Assembly: GCA_014885115.2 (NCBI GenBank)
Contig: WKLE02002177.1
Coordinates: 1-63,439 of the forward strand
Length of the DNA: 63,439 nucleotides
Source: Asterionellopsis glacialis
Lineage: Eukaryota > Bacillariophyta > Plagiogrammaphyceae > Rhaphoneidales > Asterionellopsidaceae
Direction of reading: 5' to 3'
The stretch's first letter is position 1, and each line of letters starts with the position of its first letter. A program made the translations under genes and the position numbers. This document shows positions 34,625 through 43,770 of the stretch, piece after piece. The notes under the pieces are model-generated. The model saw nothing but the letters and a program-made list of their open reading frames with translations, did not search any database and had not been told where the DNA came from.

Positions 34625-36511
34625 ATGGCCCAACAGTTTGCAAGTCCGGTTCAGAACCAGCCCTACGGAGCACCGGCTCCTTCTCCCGCTGCCGCAAATC
34701 CATTCGATCCCATGGCTGCTCCTCCCGCAGATCCGTTTGCCATGGCCCCTCCTATCACACCCACGGTGGCCTCAGGACCTGGAACTGTTCCTTTTGCTGC
34801 CACACCACCGGTTCCGCAACAACAGCCACAGCAACAACAACCACACCAACAACCCGTGCCACAACAGTATGGTGCTCCTCAACAGCAACCTTCACCAGTC
34901 AATCAGTACGCAGGCATGGTTTCGCCACAGCAGCAACAGGCACCACCACAGCAAGTAGCACCCCACCAACAAGCTCTTGTACCTGCAGCACAACAGTCAA
35001 ATCAATGGGGTATTGCGCCTCCTGCACCTGCACCAGCTCCGGTAGCATTGTTTGATCCATTTGCACCGGCTCCTCCTGCACCTGCACCAGCTCCTCCGGC
35101 TCAAGCTCCTGCTGATCCATGGGCAAGCCAAGGTCAAGCAGCACCTGCACAACAACCTCCTCCTCCCGACGCATCACAACAGCAATTGGTGGTTTCACCT
35201 TGGGAGCAGCAGGCGCAACAGCCTCCACCGCAATACCTGCCACCAGCACCTGCCGCTCCTGCACCAGTGTCCCCACCAAAGGCACCCGTGTCAGAGGTAA
35301 ATGCTGCAGTCCCCAGTAGTGGCGTATCGGCTGTGTCTGAACCACCCGAATTCAAACGAAACACCGAGCAACCACAAATGACTTCTTATACTGGCGCTGC
35401 TAATGCTAACGGTAACATGAACGACACGGGAAAAGAAAATGGCAATGGGAATACACTCCATTTGGAAAAGTCACAAGAGAACAAATATGCCAATATGTTG
35501 GCACGGCAAGCACCACCAGGAGCTTCACCATTGCCACGTGCAGAGTTAGTTCGAAAGTCTGGTTACGTTCTTTCGCGTATTTCCTTTCGTACCATCATTA
35601 TGAAAAGCTGGAAACAGTCGTATTGGATTCAATACGGACCACACACTATGCTTTGGTTCCGTAGTCAGGAAGATTTCAAAGACTGGTTGAACAATCCGTA
35701 CCATTCACAGGCCCAAAGGAATTATCTAATCAAGCTTGCTGTTAATTTTGTGCATGATTTGTACCGACCCAACGTTAGAGGGTACCAGGTTACGCAGTCT
35801 ACTACGAAGGCGTATGGTAGAGAAATGATGAAGCAATTTAAGCTTGAACGTTGGATGGATTATGGTCCTACCATTGCAGCTGCGTTTGCTTCTCAGGACC
35901 CCAAGGAAGTTGATACGCTCCGCGAAACCATTGTTCAATGCATGAGGAATACACCAACAGATCATGGAATTAGACATACCGGTGCTGTTCGACAAGATTA
36001 TCAGGAAACACCCAATGGAGGCGAGAGGTACCAGAACTACACCTATGACTCGACAGGTGAAGCCGCAAGACATCAAAGAGGTGACCGTGACGACCGTTCT
36101 TACTGTAAGTAGTTTTCCTTTCACTTTTTTGATTACGCCATGTATGTGATGACACTTAAATCTCATATACCTTTCGTGCTTTTGTCTCTTTGTTTAGCTT
36201 CTGAGCAACCTATGCAGACTCAATCAGCCGACGGAGCAGAATCTAACACACAGACATCGGCGCCTGCAGTTGCGGACTTGCTTGGCGGCGACGACAATGC
36301 TTTTGCTGCTCCTCCCGCTCCTTTAGCATCTCCTGCTCTTTCCGCACCTCCGGCATACCAACAGCCACCGGTTGGCGTGCCTCAGCAAGCGGCAGGATAT
36401 CAACAGCCCCAGCAACAAGCACCCCTTCCACAACAGCAATATGCTGGGTATCAACAAGCGCAAACACCACAAGCTTATCCCCAGTACCAGCAGCAACAAC
36501 AACATTATTAA
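34625..36511 (+). CDS. PH-like domain protein with NPF, DPF and DPW endocytic-type motifs
   Basis: Two exons, 34625-36104 and 36198-36511, phase 1, 597 residues. The first about 240 residues are Pro/Gln/Ala-rich and contain NPF (25-27), DPF (36-38), LFDPF (about 143-147) and DPW (about 163). A PH-like domain follows from about residue 312 (RKSGYVLSRISFR, then SWKQSYWIQYGPHTMLWF). The second exon is again P/Q-rich with a DLLGGDD segment and ends in a poly-Gln/His tail. NPF binds EH domains and DPF/DPW bind AP-2 appendages in known endocytic adaptors, so a clathrin-adaptor or membrane-trafficking role is reasonable inference. The PH-like domain lipid specificity is unknown. The splice join reads RSY-SSEQPM. 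Confidence 0.75.
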
Positions 36512-36621
36512 AAAATTAACTAGAACGAGGCCTTGTTTTTCTGGACAGAATGGTTTTCATGATACATTTTACTACAAACTACCAATTGTTAATAGAGTTG
36601 TTTAAAATGTTTACATCACTT

Positions 36622-37731
36622 TCATCTCTTTTTCTTTGCCTTTTTACGAAAAGGTTTGACTGTACTAATTGATAAATGTGTGGAGCGAATCCTTTCTACC
36701 AGTTTTTCTGTTACAGGCACGATCTGGTCCTCCTCTTCTTCCGTGAATTCCACCGATTTGGAATGTATTGTCCTTGGAAAGGACTGCCCACTTTCTTCAC
36801 ATTCACCATCCGTATTTTTCCTATCAAAACTGAAAATATAGAAGCAAGCATCATGACAAGGAAAACTCTTTCGATTCAAGGCCTTCCGTGGTGTGTATGG
36901 TGGCAGCAAAGCACGGTCTAGAACAAGTCGACCTTGAAAAATCGCCGCAGGACCCTTGTCCTCGCAAGCTTTTTCGACAAGTTCTTGTAGGTTCCATTGA
37001 TTATAAGGAGGTTTTGTCTTGTGACACATATGGACTTCTCCCCGAGAATGAAGCATCTTTCGAGCATTGCAAACAAAGTTACGTACGAGATTCTTATTAT
37101 CTTCCATCGCCTGATTTTGTCCATCTTGACCTCGATCAATAGCAGTACATGGAAAGTTCCAGATTATTCGGTGAAATTCGATAGCTTTCCCGTTATCTTT
37201 CAATACAGAAGCGGGTAACGTTTGAGATAATCGAGTTGCATCGACTTCAAAACAAACTATCCCACCCAAAGATTGCAGCTCCATCAATGTATTATCAAAT
37301 TCTGGATACACTCGCCTAAGTGTTTGTTCTGTCTCATAGCTAGTTACAATAAGTCGCCCCTTTTTTTCCTGCTTTCCGTTTCTCAACAAGCGTGCCAATC
37401 CTAAGGAAAAGGAAAAGTCACCATCCCCAACAGTTAAAACATTCATTTCATCGCAGTAGCCAAGTGTGGAATTTGGGATATGACTTTTGTTGGATAGTCG
37501 AGGACAAGTTTCTGGACGCTGATTTGGAACAGAAAAGACTGAATCCAGTGCAACATCAAAACAACATATTTTGTACGCACAGGGTACGCATTGTTGATGT
37601 AGAGCACACCTGACAGTCTCACTTGCTACATGCAGCTGGTCAATATCACGGATGGGAAATGAGATTTGTTTGGCTTCTAGAAAACGGGACTTGTCCAGGA
37701 TGGCACCCTTTTTCCTCTTTCTTGTCGACAT
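36622..37731 (-). CDS. BMT5-like rRNA methyltransferase (DUF2431)
   Basis: A single exon of 369 residues starting at the ATG at 37731. It has the hallmark SAM-binding motif VLTVGDGDFSFSLGLAR (about 98-114), the ATRLSQTL region, and FHRIIWNFPC (about 186-195), which match the BMT5/DUF2431 family (yeast 25S rRNA uridine-N3 methyltransferase; FDXACB1 in animals). A Cys-rich segment (C42, C48, C51, C56, C57) precedes the core and may bind zinc; it is not something I know from yeast BMT5. The C-terminal end is basic (PFRKKAKKKR), which suits a nucleolar protein. Target site and substrate cannot be read from the sequence. Confidence 0.85.
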   Translation of the reverse strand: MSTRKRKKGAILDKSRFLEAKQISFPIRDIDQLHVASETVRCALHQQCVPCAYKICCFDVALDSVFSVPNQRPETCPRLSNKSHIPNSTLGYCDEMNVLTVGDGDFSFSLGLARLLRNGKQEKKGRLIVTSYETEQTLRRVYPEFDNTLMELQSLGGIVCFEVDATRLSQTLPASVLKDNGKAIEFHRIIWNFPCTAIDRGQDGQNQAMEDNKNLVRNFVCNARKMLHSRGEVHMCHKTKPPYNQWNLQELVEKACEDKGPAAIFQGRLVLDRALLPPYTPRKALNRKSFPCHDACFYIFSFDRKNTDGECEESGQSFPRTIHSKSVEFTEEEEDQIVPVTEKLVERIRSTHLSISTVKPFRKKAKKKR

Positions 37732-38300
37732 CTCAACTTCCTGTGTATTTTATTTCAGTAGCTTCAATATATTGCTTGGATGTCGAAAAGCAAAACGAGA
37801 GGATGAAGATAACTCTGCGTGTTAACTCCAAGGAATTCTCAGTTCTTCCTTTTCCTTGATTTCCACAGTCGTTGTCGTCTGATGGTAGTTTGTATGTGAC
37901 CGGTAGCCGTTTTTGCTCCTTTTTCTTCGTTTTCTGTTTTGTGGGACACATGGACTTGGTGAAGCCAATGGATGACAACAAGCAACCGGGGCCTGGAGAT
38001 ATGTCGTAACGTAGGACTACGTAGATCTACATACATAACGTACGAGTACTTTCGTTCATGTGCGATAAAGCGCTGCGTGTCGGAGAATACCTCACGAACA
38101 GACTGTGAGTGTAATAAAACTGATCTTTCACTCTTCCACTTTTTGACAGAGGGTTGCAAAGCCTATATTGCCGGTGTTGTAGAGTGATTGTTTAAGTTAT
38201 TTAAAAATTATTGTTGTTTTGTGTGGCTTTTTATCTCGCTACATAAATCATTCTTTCTACGGTAAGCTCACGGAAATGTCTGAATTCAGAATCTCTAAAA
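37732..38300. other. Intergenic region with no supported gene
   Basis: 569 bp between the BMT5-like start and the 3' end of the next minus-strand gene. It contains an inverted-repeat-like TACGTAGATCTACATAC stretch near 38018-38036. Short ORFs on both strands lack support. Confidence 0.6.
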
Positions 38301-38873
38301 CTATTTTGAAACCTGAGCAAAAATTACGACAGGATTTTTTCCGTATTTTTCGGAACACTTTGGACAGGTAGTGTAGTATGCGTAGAGACGGACTGGATCA
38401 ACGCCACTCTTCTCCAGAGTATATGCCTTCATGTCTGCTATCCAATTTCCCATATTTTTATACGGGCCTTCGTATACTTTTGTTAGGAATTTACCCGATA
38501 TCTTCACCACCTCAGCACCTGGCACGTCTTCCTTAGTACAAGCAACATAGATATTCGATTTCCATGGTGAATACATATCATCCAGACAAAGAAAGTCATT
38601 TTTTGTAGCAGGCATGGCATGTGCCTTTTTAATGGGGGACACGGCTCGTTCTATAGCACCACCATAATTGAAAGGAATATAGAGAAAACAACGCAAAGAT
38701 TCTTTCACGAAGGTCTTTTCAGTCCAAACATGTGTTGCTTGATCGTAAGGTGAAGAGTCGAAGTTGGCGCAACAATCATCTGCACCTGTTTCATCGGTTG
38801 TCGAAGTCATGCTATCGTTTTCTTTGTTAACCGAGGGAGGGTGCTTCTCACCAAAAAGATAAGATTTCGACAT
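38301..38873 (-). CDS. Conserved protein with a GyrI-like effector-binding fold
   Basis: A single exon of 190 residues from the ATG at 38873. The conserved core includes CFLYIPFNYGGAIERA, then a KVYEGPYKNMGNWIADM segment and the C-terminal YAYYTTCPKCSEKYGKNPVV, which ends in a Cys-x2-Cys pair. I recognise this pattern from small proteins in bacteria and protists that are sometimes labelled hydrolase and resemble the GyrI/AraC effector-binding fold (strand-helix repeat around GPY). The first about 45 residues are an unconserved Ser/Thr/Asp-rich extension with no clear targeting signal. No enzyme activity can be assigned from the sequence. Confidence 0.6.
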   Translation of the reverse strand: MSKSYLFGEKHPPSVNKENDSMTSTTDETGADDCCANFDSSPYDQATHVWTEKTFVKESLRCFLYIPFNYGGAIERAVSPIKKAHAMPATKNDFLCLDDMYSPWKSNIYVACTKEDVPGAEVVKISGKFLTKVYEGPYKNMGNWIADMKAYTLEKSGVDPVRLYAYYTTCPKCSEKYGKNPVVIFAQVSK

Positions 38874-39298
38874 GCAACATGCATCTGTCCTGTTGATCCG
38901 AACCCTTTAGCCTCCTATGAATTTCTGTCCCATTTACATGATAAAGTACTGATTTTTGTGTTTCGTTTTGTTTCGTACTTTACTTGTACTGGGCGTAGCT
39001 AAGAGGAATAACCAAAAAGATTCAAACAATATATTTGTTCGCACCTTGGATCCATCTGAAGAACAACACAAGCCTGAATACACTTTAGACAAATAACTGG
39101 TTTAAGCTTCTCTATTGATTCATACACGTGGTCTCTTTAATACAAATAACTGGTTTAAGCTTCTCTATTGATTCATACACGTGGTCACACCATGGTTGTG
39201 GGAAATAAGAGTAAAAATCTATGTTATTCAAGCATTTATTAGGTCGACTGAATCTGTTAATGCAACACATTTTTCTCGACACTGCATACAAAAAATTG
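38874..39298. other. Intergenic region containing a recent direct duplication
   Basis: 425 bp between the 3' end of the pseudo-receiver gene (39299) and the start of the GyrI-like gene (38873), both on the minus strand. Apart from the duplication at 39089-39186, nothing was recognised. Confidence 0.6.
39089..39186. repeat. Perfect 45-bp direct duplication, 53-bp period
   Basis: The 45 bases that begin ACAAATAACTGGTTTAAGC at 39089 and end in ACACGTGGTC at 39133 are repeated without mismatch at 39142-39186, separated by eight bases. Perfect identity in noncoding DNA implies recent origin. It lies about 110 bp downstream of the pseudo-receiver stop codon. Confidence 0.95.
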
Positions 39299-41353
39299 TT
39301 AACTAGAGTCTTCACTACGCTTGTTGACAAGGGCACGTAAAAGGTGATTGCGGAGTGGAATATCCATTTTTGGTGGTGGTTTACCCCATAGAATATCCGA
39401 TCCAGCTTCCAAGAGCTTATCACGATCTTCGTCCAAGTTTGCTGAGACTCCAACCAAAAGAGGTATCCATGCAGGTGATTGACTTGTCGAAAAGATACTG
39501 CCCTTCGAACTCTGTTTTGCCATGTGAACGATTCGTTTCATCACTTCGGAACCAGATATCCCTTTTGGTGTATTCTTGTTTTCTCCACGACTTGGATTCG
39601 AAGGTAGTGACGACGAATTAGAAGTTTGCATGCGTGCCACTTCTTGTAATTGCATACAGGAGCCTCTTCTTCTTTGAGGACGAAACAATCTTTCTTCGAC
39701 AATAATCAGATCAAAGCAGAGTGCCGCATTTGACGACTGGTCATTTTTTCGCTCTTTCAAACCCAATGAAACAATTTTCAGAGCATCTTCTCCGTTCTGG
39801 ACGGCCGCGATTCGAGCTAGAGGAAACAATTGTTGGATGGATTTGCAAAATAGATTGAGAATAGCAGTATTGGGATCCACAATCAGCACACTTTTAATAT
39901 TCTTTTCAACCAATTCTCTCATTTCTTTGCTGTCGTCCTCATCAAAAGTGCTGTCCCCATTGGTTGAGAATACTGGGTTAGTATATAGAGCTCTAGGGCG
40001 AATCCGTCCTGTTACGGGATCTTTTCTACCACGGCGGAAGTATTGGGCTACCTCTGGGTTCGATAGCATGTATCGCTGTGCAAGTCTCGTTGCTTCGTAT
40101 TTGAACATGCTTAATTCTTCGTCTGTAAACCAAACTCGATCTTCGTCGTCATATTCTGTTATAGTCACACGTGGGTCGAACTGCACGCCGCGTCTTCCAC
40201 TACTAGAGGAGTCAGAATCGTCGCATAAAAGGGAAGGGGTGCGTGTTCTATTTGTAAACTTTACTGGTTTCAGCAATGGAGATTTGGTCAATTCCATTCC
40301 AACCGATCCAGGCCGCGTTCGTGAGTCATCACTTGGAGCTCGAGCGCGGTTTGTGCTTGAATCAGGGCTCGTATCACCGTTCTTATTTTGGCCATAACTA
40401 CTTGTTCGGAGAATGGATCTGGGGGACATCAACGGATAAACCCCACCACAGAGTGGTCCATCGCTACAGTACCTCCTCAATGGCGTTGGTACAGGAGGAA
40501 GTGAATCACTTGAACTAAGGGTTTCATTATACTCTTCTATACTAGAGAAATGCGGGCTCAGGGTTTCTTTTCTATGCTCAGGGGGTGAAAACAATGTTAG
40601 ATCAACATCTAAATCAGACGATTTTCCATATTCAGAACTATTTGCGCCCACCAAAGATCCAAGAGGTGTTGTAGCTGAAATTTTGCCGTCTTTTTTCCAA
40701 TATTGTCCAAATATGGATCGCCGTGTACCTTCATTAGCCGAAGTTGTGGGCACGGGGTCATTGTGATGCTTTTTGGGTGGTTTTGGGTCATGGTTGAACC
40801 TTTTCCTCGGTGGTAATAGCGTCGACCCTTGTAGTGTTCTCAACTTTTCATCATTTGATCCCATCTCTGAGGCAGAACGTGGGTGAAACACTTGAGGCCG
40901 TAGACCCGATATTGTTCTATTTTGTTCTTCTTGTCCACCTGTCCGTTTACCCAGATCGAGAGGAGGTGGCAATGGCAATTCCGTTGGTAGTCTTGGTGCC
41001 TTCAGGTGACAGTCGTCAACCTTCTCAATACGATCATCGGGGACGATTTTATCAGTGTCTTCGCTTGTCGGGATTGGTTTACTCTTGGTGTGGCCTTGAG
41101 GATGATCGGACATCGAATCGTATGGAGCGGCTAGAGAGTGCTTTTGGGTGTTCTCACTTATATCCTCGACCGCTGGATCGTGTTCCGGTGTCAAGAAAGT
41201 AGTCTTGATGGGAATGGGGACACTTGGACTCTTAGCAGATCCTTTTGTAAGGACGGCACTCGTGTCCAATATATCGATGATGGAGAGCTTAGTTTTAGGC
41301 GGAAAACTCCTACTGCTCATTTTAAACCCTGAATCGGTTGGATGTACTCTCAT
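39299..41353 (-). CDS. Response-regulator-like protein with a C-terminal pseudo-receiver domain
   Basis: A single exon of 684 residues. The open frame starts slightly upstream, but the first ATG is at 41353. The first about 400 residues are Ser/Pro-rich and disordered. A motif common in diatom proteins (VQFDPRVTITEYD followed by VWFTDEELSMFKYEA) lies at about 410-450. The C-terminal part reads as a receiver fold: SVLIVDPNTAIL (beta 1), FDLIIVEERLF (beta 3), PLLVGVSAN (beta 4) and LWGKPPP (beta 5 with the conserved Lys). The phosphoacceptor Asp expected in beta 3 is replaced by Glu (EE codons at 39692-39697), and a long Ser/Asn-rich loop follows. I infer a constitutive or phosphorylation-independent receiver; signalling partners are unknown. 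Confidence 0.7.
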   Translation of the reverse strand: MRVHPTDSGFKMSSRSFPPKTKLSIIDILDTSAVLTKGSAKSPSVPIPIKTTFLTPEHDPAVEDISENTQKHSLAAPYDSMSDHPQGHTKSKPIPTSEDTDKIVPDDRIEKVDDCHLKAPRLPTELPLPPPLDLGKRTGGQEEQNRTISGLRPQVFHPRSASEMGSNDEKLRTLQGSTLLPPRKRFNHDPKPPKKHHNDPVPTTSANEGTRRSIFGQYWKKDGKISATTPLGSLVGANSSEYGKSSDLDVDLTLFSPPEHRKETLSPHFSSIEEYNETLSSSDSLPPVPTPLRRYCSDGPLCGGVYPLMSPRSILRTSSYGQNKNGDTSPDSSTNRARAPSDDSRTRPGSVGMELTKSPLLKPVKFTNRTRTPSLLCDDSDSSSSGRRGVQFDPRVTITEYDDEDRVWFTDEELSMFKYEATRLAQRYMLSNPEVAQYFRRGRKDPVTGRIRPRALYTNPVFSTNGDSTFDEDDSKEMRELVEKNIKSVLIVDPNTAILNLFCKSIQQLFPLARIAAVQNGEDALKIVSLGLKERKNDQSSNAALCFDLIIVEERLFRPQRRRGSCMQLQEVARMQTSNSSSLPSNPSRGENKNTPKGISGSEVMKRIVHMAKQSSKGSIFSTSQSPAWIPLLVGVSANLDEDRDKLLEAGSDILWGKPPPKMDIPLRNHLLRALVNKRSEDSS

Positions 41354-43770
41354 TGCAGTCAATCTTCGATGCGAATTATCCTCTTTTGAATCAAACTATA
41401 TTATGTCAAAAACTTGTTGTTGGAGACGTGAATCAAGTAGAAAATGATCTTGTCGATAAAGTAGAAGTCGTTAGAGCAAGATTGGATTTATCTGCGACTA
41501 ACTCTATGTTTCTTAGAGATGAGGCAAGTGGTAGTTACTGATTTCTTTCAGTGTCTTTCCCTCTTGTTTTCGAGAAAACCAAATGGTTGAGAAAAAAGAA
41601 AAGGCCTCTAGCATGTCAACATATGGTGTTGCACGAGAGAAGTTTTCGTGGCAACTTTTCGGGTTGAAAATGTTCCGGAAAAGGTGTCAATGATTTGTAT
41701 TTTTGCCTTTCTTGATTGGCTACCCTCCAACCGTGATGCCTGGTATCTCGAGGACCTCACATAGATTAAGGTTCAACATGAAGAACCCGAAAACCGTGTA
41801 GAGTCCAACAAAGCAGGTGTGTGGATATTGATCATTTATAGGTAAGAACAGGTACCAGGTACACTCCAACGAGTGTTCATGAAACTGTAGAAACTGTAAC
41901 TGGAACAGAACAGATACTGATAAAAACGATTTAGTCCTACCAGGTACAGTGCTCGGGTACGGTACCTAAAAAAAAGATCTCTACTAGAGAGAGGCCTACG
42001 AAATAGTAGGATTACGTAACAAAATTAGAAGAAAACACCCAGGCACAACATAAACAGTACTCCTACAATACTTCATCTTCGGTGGAAAAATTACAGATGC
42101 CCCCGTTTCTTTACTGTTTGGAATAACTGCTTCATTCATAATCATCCACACGTGTTGAATCCAAATATAAAACGTATCTATATTTTCGGGGAGATCAGAT
42201 GAGGGGGAAATATTATAATTTTTTTATGACATTCAAAAAAATACTTTTTGAGTTATCATTGGTTGAGTGCTTCTTCTATGCAGGATCCTACTTGGTAGGA
42301 CGCTATAATAGGTTCTGGTACCTAGATAGGACTATGAGGTATTATGTATTATGTAGATTCTTTGTGGCAATGATTTACACTACTTGACGTCATGCTTTAT
42401 TTTCATTTCCTATGTATTTTTTTAAATCAACAAACGGTACTGAACCGTTTTCTGTGGAAAAGATCATCAGTGAGTTTATGAAAAAATATTTCAGAGGTCA
42501 TTTTTACGTGTTCCTGGAGTATTTCATGCATTGCTGCAACAAGATATAAATAAAGTAACAAAACATATCTACGACTTCACCAATAATGAAAGACATCTTT
42601 TTAGAGGTCATTTGTACAGGTCTTTACCGTACTTTATTGAACTACACTGAATTCTTGCATCAATAAAAGAATATGAGTTAATTATTTTCTGAACATCCAG
42701 ATATCCTGCAGAATCAGACCCAATATTCCAGTGGTCATTATTTTTACATGCATTTTCAATCCATTTTCAAACATTTATATATTAAATAATTATGTTCAAG
42801 ACTTCGCCAATCGACGATATCTTTTCAGAGGTCATTTGTACATGTCTTTACAATACTACTCTACAATACTAAATTCTTACTTCAATAGTACTATTATTCT
42901 CCTCAGAAACCACCATTATCGAACATCCAGATCTGCGAAAGGCTGCTGGTAGAAAATCCGCTCTGGAGATGTTTCGATTTCAGAAGTCATTCCTTCATAA
43001 GATTCCTGGTACAGCACTGTTATTTCGAACTGTTCTCTGTTACGGTATCATGTAGAAAGTACAAGAGAACATTTATATTTCAATTTCTATCGAAGATTTT
43101 GTTATTTACTTGCATAACCAAACCCTTCCTCAGACTTCAAAAGGGTACCACGTACTCCCTGTAGAAAAAATAAAAGTGTAACTTTTTCAAATTATCTTCA
43201 TTCTAAAATATAATATAGCCGTAGTAACCAAAGTCAAAAAATACAATGAATCTGTACAGAAACATTATCTTGAATAAACAAGGAAGAAATAAGTTGCAGA
43301 ATCCATTGAGACATTAACGTTCTTGTCACGAACAGACAAGTACGTCAGTCTCGAAAAGTCACCAACCAACCTTAAAAATTATCTATCATAGGTTTGATTT
43401 CCGACATGAAGATATCCAAGAATCTCATCGAAAATAGGAAGAAGAGTGATTCATACAAAGATTTTCAGGTATAAGGCTACGCTGTAATCGCAGACGGTCT
43501 CGTTTGATTCTCGAGTGAAACAGAAAGGTTTCTGTGCATAAGTCACAATTTATCTAGATAGAAAGGATTTCAGACTGATGCAATGCTTAGTGCTATTGTC
43601 CTCTCTCACAAAAAAATTTGAGAATAGCAAGAAATAATTCCTTTCCTTCTGTCCATTCCATTTGAAATCTACCATTGGCGTTTTTCAAAAAGTCCTCGAC
43701 CATCTATCCATGATCAGTGTCAAAACCATAAAACGTATAAACACTATAAAAAGTATGTCCTATTAATTGC
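41354..43770. other. 2.4 kb low-GC intergenic region with degenerate repeats
   Basis: No coding sequence could be supported in either strand. By hand count, 42541-42900 is about 29% G+C. It contains CCAGGTAC elements (about 41851-41865 and 41935-41947) and a CCTGGTACAG near 43004, and the repeat family at 42485-43010. It lies downstream of the CPAP-like gene and upstream of the pseudo-receiver gene, both on the minus strand. Confidence 0.7.
42485..43010. repeat. Degenerate direct repeats with a CAGAGGTCATT core, half-unit about 100-150 bp
   Basis: Related cores occur at about 42493, 42604, 42730, 42828 and 42981 (CAGAGGTCATT, TAGAGGTCATT, CAGTGGTCATT, CAGAGGTCATT, CAGAAGTCATT). The longest match is a pair of about 140 bp: about 42570-42705 and 42797-42935 share ACTTC(A/G)CCAAT, TAGAGGTCATTTGTACA or close, TCTTTAC, AATTCTT and GAACATCCAGAT in the same order. 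The full unit is therefore about 230 bp with two related halves. Confidence 0.75.
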
